The notes under the pieces are model-generated. The model was given only the letters and a program-made list of their open reading frames with translations, was not told the DNA's origin and did not search any database. DNA of 64,000 nucleotides, taken from the NCBI GenBank assembly GCA_016584305.1, contig JACEEZ010021770.1:103898-167897 (forward strand). Reading direction: 5' to 3'. Below are positions 59,136-64,000 of this stretch, one piece after another (the first letter of the stretch is position 1; each line of letters starts with the position of its first letter). The stretch is from Chionoecetes opilio. Taxonomy: Eukaryota > Arthropoda > Malacostraca > Decapoda > Majidae. A program made the translations under genes and the position numbers.

Positions 59136-60778
59136 CTAATTGTCATCGTCGTCATCTGCATCAGAGGCTACATCACATTTAGTCAGTTCGTTATGGCAGT
59201 CCTCAGCATGACACCCGCAAAATACAGTGAACGGTAGTTTACCGCTCACACATCCACATCTTCCTGATTTGCAAGGTTTTTCACTTTCACAAGAGCAGCG
59301 AATCAGTTTCAGAATCTCTTGTGGAGCAAGGGACACATCTTCATGTATCGATTTAGGCAACATAGTCTTGGAACTGTCGTCACGAACGTATCCATGTTCT
59401 GTTGGATCTAGCGAGGGAGGGTCTAGATCCAAAGCGTGTTTCCACACAGCTGCCTGCAGGTGTGCCCGTTTGACATTTTCCAGAAATGCTTCTGTTGTGG
59501 GAGGTAGAGACTTCAGCTTTGGTATGGCTGTGGTGCCCTTTCCAACCTTTGTGGCCCATGACTTCTTCCTTGCCTCAGACATACTGCTACAGTCCTTGTG
59601 TCCATAGCATGCGGCCACAAACTTGGATGACTGTCTTGTTATATCTGGTAACAATGCATGAATGTCACCCAAAAGTGACAAGGAGTAGCCTTCTCGCAGT
59701 ACTTTCAGTACCCTGACTTTACCAATACCAAAATAGCATGCACAATGCACATGTATCACAACCCGATAGGGCGTGCATAGACAACCGTCCATCTACTATG
59801 CTCTGCTGTTGTTTAACAGTAGCTTGTATGTCAATAACGGTTCTACCGTGAATCGGCGATTCCATGATCATGTGACTGGTTAACTGTCGCTCAAAGTAGT
59901 GGTGAAGCAGAAGGATGAAGACGTCGGTGTCATCTGCAATCACTGACACGCCTACTTGGCATTCAGTCGCAACTGTTACTGCTTGTTGAACCATGATGCA
60001 GTCTGCCTCTTCATGAGATGTATACAGACATGTCTTCCCAGTGGATCACCACTCCCCCATAACTTATTTCAACAGGTGTGATATTACTGCTAGTGATGAC
60101 AAGTTTGTGGGTCATTGTGTAGTCTCGATGGAAGGTAGTGTTTCTGGTCAGCTCTTCACAGATCATTTCCATCAGCTGTGATTTATTTTCTGACACTGTC
60201 AGGACAACTTTCTGTGGGGGTAGAGGTGTATTTAGAGCCAGTCGATGTACTCTGCTTGCTTCTGTTGTTCTATTGCATCTGGTCGTACTCTTGGTACTGA
60301 AATGCTGGTACATGTCGAACACGAGATAGACATCGCTAGAAGTAAGTTTCTGTTGGATGTACTGTTTGAAGTTCACAACAAAGTCGCGGACTGTCCCATT
60401 CGCTGGCCAGTGTGTCACCCAGAGGACATCTGAACCATCTAGCACCCTACATTTGACTTTGGGTAATACGTTTCTTGATGACATCTCAACTTGTAGTTGC
60501 TTCTTCAACTGTGCCTTAGCCTTTCCCGTTCTCATGTCACCCGAGTCGTTGAACATCGATGTAGGCATCGGGGATAGCTCATACGATAGTAATGTCTTGA
60601 TGTCTATTGTGTCACGGCAGCTAGCCTGGAGTCCTATGACTCGTGAAAAGAGAAGGGTGGTATTGAACAACTTTGCTGTACCAATATTCACATGCTTCTT
60701 TGTAACTTGCATTGTCACCGTCTTCTTTGAAATGGGATTGTAGAAGCCATCTGGCCAAAAACCCTCGAATTCTTCCAT
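59136..60778 (-). pseudogene. Family-3 protein: PIN/FEN-nuclease-like with Cys-rich C terminus
   Basis: Start ATG (60778-60776) abuts the right TIR. Frame 1 (255 codons): 'MEEFEGFWPDGFYNPISKKT', 'SRVIGLQASCRDTIDIKTLL', 'FVVNFKQYIQQKL', 'SSDVYLVFDMYQHFS', 'TPLPPQKVVLTVSENKSQLM'. A 4-base insertion near 60025 breaks the frame just before HEEAD. Frame 2: 'VQQAVTVATECQVGVSVIAD', 'DTDVFILLLHHYFE', 'MHALSGCDT'. After another shift (59790-59750), frame 3: 'YFGIGKVRVLKVLREGYSL', 'LPPTTEAFLENVKRAHLQA', 'RCSCESEKPCKSGRCGCVS', 'FCGCHAEDCHNE', an acidic tail. The acidic HEEAD and DDTD blocks resemble PIN/FEN metal-dependent nucleases (inference). From memory the family is widespread in aquatic invertebrates and uncharacterised. 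About 545 codons in all; two frameshifts make this copy inactive. Confidence 0.75.
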
Positions 60779-61039
60779 TGGGTTCCTAATGTCTTAAAGC
60801 CCCGTTAAAACATTTTAGATTGGTTTAAAATCCATTCTAGAAGCCGAGATATCTTAATTATAGTATATTCAGTAGAACAATGGCGGCCATCTTGGTTTTA
60901 TGCAAATTAGAAAAAAATGCCCAAGGTGACAAGGTGTCATCAAGCGGATTGTTAATATTTATGGACTCAGTGACCCAAATCAGTCAAAAAACATTGTATA
61001 TACTCCACTTCCAGGTTAAGCTAGTTGGCTGCTGGACTA
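60778..61039 (-). repeat. Right terminal inverted repeat of family-3 transposon
   Basis: Reverse complement of 58270-58532. Its inner edge is immediately upstream of the ORF start codon, so it must hold the promoter or 5' UTR if the gene is transcribed. Confidence 0.9.
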
Positions 61040-61420
61040 AGAACGAAATTTCCATGGTAATTTGACTACCATTAGACGATTTTAATTAATATAAGCAATA
61101 TATAGTATCCTTGTCCACTACCTAATTTGGCATATTAACTTAGTTTTCGTAATTCTATGGCTAACAGCAGACGATTTTATATAGTTTTCCTAATTCTATG
61201 GCTAAAAACAGACGATTTTATATAGGAAAGGAAAGATCTGGGCGTGAAAGTATTAGCAGGTTCTTCGGGAAGCGTGTTAGTCAGTGTATAAACATATAGC
61301 AAAGGTCGTAGTAGTGTAAAGGTTTCTTAATACAGATGAAAAAGAAGTGAATGTCTAGTCTTCAGTACTCTTAACCCCCTGAGTCCCAGAACGTAACTTA
61401 CATTATAACTTCCACTATAA
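61040..61420. repeat. Fragments of the MITE-like repeat of 48657-49090
   Basis: 'agaacgaaatttccatggta', 'accattagacgattttaatt', 'ggaaagatctgggcgtgaaa' and a second 'gagtcccagaacgtaactta' at 61379 match 48657-48860. The family-3 transposon and the LINE fragment downstream both interrupt this repeat. No gene. Confidence 0.6.
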
Positions 61421-62480
61421 TTTCCCCCCTGTTCCCAGGCCCGCTGTCATCGTGGGGGTCTTCGTGCCCGGGGATTGGGGACTGACGCACGGGGGACGCC
61501 CTGGTTACTCCCTTGGCTTCGGGCCCCTGTCCTCGGTCTGACGAATTTTGCCTGGCCTTTCCTGTCTCTCTCCTTTTTCCCCTCTTTCCCTCTATCTCTC
61601 CTCTTGTACCTCCTTCTATCCCTCTTTCCTCCTAAGGTGTGAGAGCCGTGCTGATGGGATATGAGGCTGGCTTCGGGTCAGTCATGAACGGCCTCAGGGT
61701 GCCACGGGCAGGCTCGGGCACGGTATACTCTTATAATTTTGCTCTTTCTCTTCATGGGGTTCTTGAGGGGATGACTGTTTATTTCCCTCTCTTTACTTCA
61801 GGCTCACCATGGCCAATGATGATAATTTAACTTTTATAGGGGCTTAAGGGCCGGCCCCTCTACCAAATGACCCTACTGAGCCCCCTGGTTTACCGACCCC
61901 TGCTCCTCTTTTGACTACGGTCCGGAATACTGATTTGCCCGTACCCCAAACTCGACCCTCAGAGTCACTTAGTGCTCCTGAGTCCCCTAGCCAGATCAAG
62001 AATCCATCCTCAGCACCAGGCGACACTCCAGCCCACAAACCCCACTACCTCTTCCATACCTTCTCCATCCTTGCCTCCCTGCTCTATCCCTCCAGATCCC
62101 TTCTCTACCCTTCCTCCTCCCCATCCTTCTTTGTCCTCCTCCTCATCCTGTGTAGCTACTCTTGCGTCCTACAACCCTTTTCCCGCCGGGAGAACTACAG
62201 TCCGCACGGTCTCCTCTTCCTCACGCCCACGCACATCTACTTCTCTCCCTCACCCCTCCTTCGACACTCTTTTTGGTCCTGCAAAATGGGACCGTTTCTT
62301 CATCGTCCCTAGCACCGCCCTTACTCTGCTAACGCCCTACGTTTCACGGCATGCCTCCAACGGCAAGTTGGCAAGGTTGCATTCCGTACCCGCCTCGACC
62401 GGTCCCGCCTGGTGACTGTTGACACCGAGGCCCAAGCTGATGCACTGCTCAACCAAAGACTACTGTACAGTAAGTAGTCT
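61421..62480 (+). pseudogene. LINE 5' UTR and ORF1 N-terminal fragment
   Basis: A GC-rich leader (61421-61640) is followed by Pro/Ser-rich coding-like sequence in changing frames and a conserved-looking end: 'FDTLFGPAKWDRFFIVPSTA' (about 62260), then in another frame 'ANALRFTACLQRQVGKVAF', 'RTRLDRSRLVTVDTEAQAD' and 'ALLNQRLLYS' up to 62470. By recall this resembles ORF1 (the RNA-binding protein) of decapod LINEs of the I/Jockey type. The fragment ends without ORF2. The clean base quality suggests the frame change is real decay. Confidence 0.5.
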
Positions 62481-62581
62481 TTGGTACAAGTTATAGGCAT
62501 TGACGCAACATAGGAAATGGAGAGCAGGAAATAGAAAGAAAGAAAGAAAAGTTTGAATCATCTAATATACTATAGGAGTAA

Positions 62582-62584
<3 letters not shown>

Positions 62585-62672
<88 letters not shown>
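62585..62672. repeat. (GT)n microsatellite, about 44 repeats
   Basis: Uninterrupted GT dinucleotide ending in TGTCTGTCTG. Confidence 0.98.
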
Positions 62673-62674
<2 letters not shown>

Positions 62675-63100
62675 TGTCTGTTTTGGGTAGCCGAAACTGT
62701 AAATTCAATTTTGATGAGAGTAGGCTCAAAACTCGCAAATAAATCGTAGGTGGTAAGCGGCTTGGTCCCATGTCGATTGAGTAATTTTGAAGGGGATTTT
62801 GGGCTAAAAACACTTTAGGAGTATTATATTACAGGAAAACTCTGCGGTAACGTCTTGCCGCATTCCACAAACTCAGTAGACTCATGGACGTTTGTGTGCG
62901 TGTGAGTGTGTGTGTGTGTTGGAATCACACGGAACACAAAGGGTTGGAATCACACGGAACGTGGTCTACCCCGAGGCACTTTGACCAGTGACCAACGACA
63001 GCAACAACACGATTGGAGTTTGCAATCACGTTGTCAAATATATACTACTACTACAAACATCAATACATGGGTCCGAATGGCCCACAGCACTTGTAGTAAC
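62673..63100. other. No gene recognised; duplicated phrase 'TTGGAATCACACGGAAC'
   Basis: Apart from a short GT tract (62894-62919) and a 26-bp direct repeat of 'ttggaatcacacggaac' at 62920 and 62944, nothing is recognisable. Confidence 0.45.
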
Positions 63101-64000
63101 CTAAGAACATAAGAAGAACATAAGAAAATAAGGAAGCTACAAGAGAGAAAATAAGGAAGCTATAAGAAAATAAGGAAGCTACAAGAGAGAAAATAAGGAA
63201 GCTACAAGAAAATAAGGAAGCTACAAGAAAATAAGGAAGCTACAAGAGAGAAAATAAGAAAGCTACAAGAAAATAAGGAAGCTACAAGAGAATAAGGAAG
63301 CTACAAGAGAGAAAATAAGGAAGCTACAAGAGAGAAAATAAGGAAGCTACAAGAAAATAAGGAAGCTACAAGAGAATAAGGAAGCTACAAGAGAGAAAAT
63401 AAGGAAGCTACAAGAGAAAAATAAGGAATCTACAAGAGAGAAAATATGGAAGCTACAAGAGAGAAAATAAGGAAGCTACAAGAAAATAAGGAAGCTACAA
63501 GAAAATAAGGAAGCTACAAGAAGAAAATAAGGAAGCTACAAGAAAATAAGGAAGCTACAAGAAAATAAGGAAGCTACAAGAAAATAAGGAAGCTACAAGA
63601 AAATAAGGAAGCTACAAGAGAAAATAAGGAAGCTACAAGAAAATAAGGAAGCTACAAGAGAGAAAATATGGAAGCTACAAGAGAGAAAATAAGGAAGCTA
63701 CAAGAAAATAAGGAAGCTACAAGAAATAAGGAAGCTACAAGAGAACAAATAAGGAAGCTACAAGAGAGAAAATAAGGAATCTACAAGAGAAAATAAGGAA
63801 GCTACAAGAGAGAAATTAGGAAGCTACAAGAGAGAAATAAGGAAGCTACAAAAATAAGAAAGCTACAAGAGAAAATTAGGAAGCTACAAGAGAGAAAATA
63901 AGGAAGCTACAAGAGAGAAATTAGGAAGCTACAAGAGAGAAAATAAGGAAGCTACAAGAAAATAAGAAAGCTACAAGAGAGAAATTAGGAAGCTACAAGA
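63101..64000. repeat. Satellite array derived from LINE 3' tail (19/23-bp units)
   Basis: The array opens with 'taagaacataagaagaacat' and 'aagaaaataaggaagctaca', the same sequence as the LINE 3' end at 41829-41870. It then repeats 'aaaataaggaagctacaag' (19 bp) or the same unit with an extra AGAG (23 bp), roughly 45 times. It runs past the window end. Unit variants (AAGAAAGC, AAGGAATC, ATATGG, TTAGG) are scattered. Not a CRISPR: there are no unique spacers. Confidence 0.95.

Larger units (their letters stand above)
58270..61039 (-). mobile_element. Family-3 TIR DNA transposon, end-to-end copy (2770 bp)
   Basis: Long inverted termini (58270-58532 and 60778-61039) enclose one minus-strand gene (60778-59136) and about 600 bp of 3' non-coding DNA. 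The outermost bases are 'tagtctggtagcca' on the left and, reversed, 'tagtccagcagcca' on the right. Flanks ('gagtcccgga' left, 'agaacg' right) rejoin as the dispersed motif 'gagtcccagaacg' seen at 48665 and 61379, so the element sits inside another repeat. Any target duplication is very short (GA or GGA/AGA) and uncertain. A second copy starts at 39557. Confidence 0.85.

Noticed and set aside
63101..64000. CRISPR-like regular array
   Set aside because: Units abut directly with no unique spacers, in a eukaryotic context; the sequence derives from a LINE 3' tail.

Overview
The window is eukaryotic and intron-bearing, with very dense transposable elements. It most likely comes from an arthropod, probably a decapod crustacean; that is inferred from protein families recalled from memory, not from a search. 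The only host gene I can support is a two-exon fragment of a variant ionotropic glutamate receptor (IR) on the minus strand (5630-5342, then 4478-4294). Its splice phases agree across an 863-bp intron. Everything else recognisable is mobile-element coding sequence, satellite DNA, or sequence of poor base quality. There are no operons, CRISPR arrays, rRNA genes or convincing intact tRNA genes.

Layout. 1-540: end of a Helitron-like repeat, then a foldback repeat with a near-perfect 69-bp palindrome. 1037-18492: an 8.6-8.8 kb direct tandem duplication (1037-9648 and 9661-18492). Each unit carries a transposon-derived protein of a family with a 'FLCLWDSRA' motif (family 1), a Helitron-like element, the IR exons, and a minus-strand protein of a family with 'CFDTT ... 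LACRHH' motifs (family 2). A second, plus-strand family-2 copy starts at the end of each unit but is complete only in the second. 20780-26945: another direct duplication, around a minus-strand family-1 copy, whose second unit is badly degraded. 27.4-32.4 kb: AT-rich DNA, a palindromic TGCACC minisatellite and another Helitron-like copy. 32.4-36.3 kb: two LINE fragments of different clades (RTE-like and RNase H-bearing I/Jockey-like). 37-39 kb: inverted repeats. 39557-46.2 kb: a three-layer nest, a TIR transposon invaded by a CR1/Jockey-like LINE, itself invaded by a non-autonomous Helitron. 48-49.3 kb: MITE-like repeats. 49.3-56.5 kb: very poor sequence containing two minisatellites. 56.5-58.2 kb: an (AG)n tract and a 40-bp minisatellite. 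58270-61039: an apparently end-to-end TIR transposon (about 262-bp TIRs) coding for a PIN/FEN-nuclease-like, Cys-rich protein (family 3). 61.4-62.5 kb: LINE 5' end with ORF1. 63.1-64 kb: a satellite array seeded by the 3' tail of the same LINE type as at 41829.

Base quality matters throughout. Long stretches (about 5945-14620, 23.8-29.7 kb, 30.7-36.3 kb, 44.6-48.0 kb, 49.3-56.5 kb) show single-base indels and inflated homopolymers typical of unpolished long reads, so many frameshifts there cannot be called biological. In the first duplication, good sequence turns bad and then good again at the same point of the repeat unit, which suggests an assembly artefact. The best candidate for an under-described system is the 2.77-kb TIR transposon with its nuclease-like protein; the cleanest mechanistic evidence is the Helitron insertion whose excision in silico restores the reverse transcriptase reading frame.
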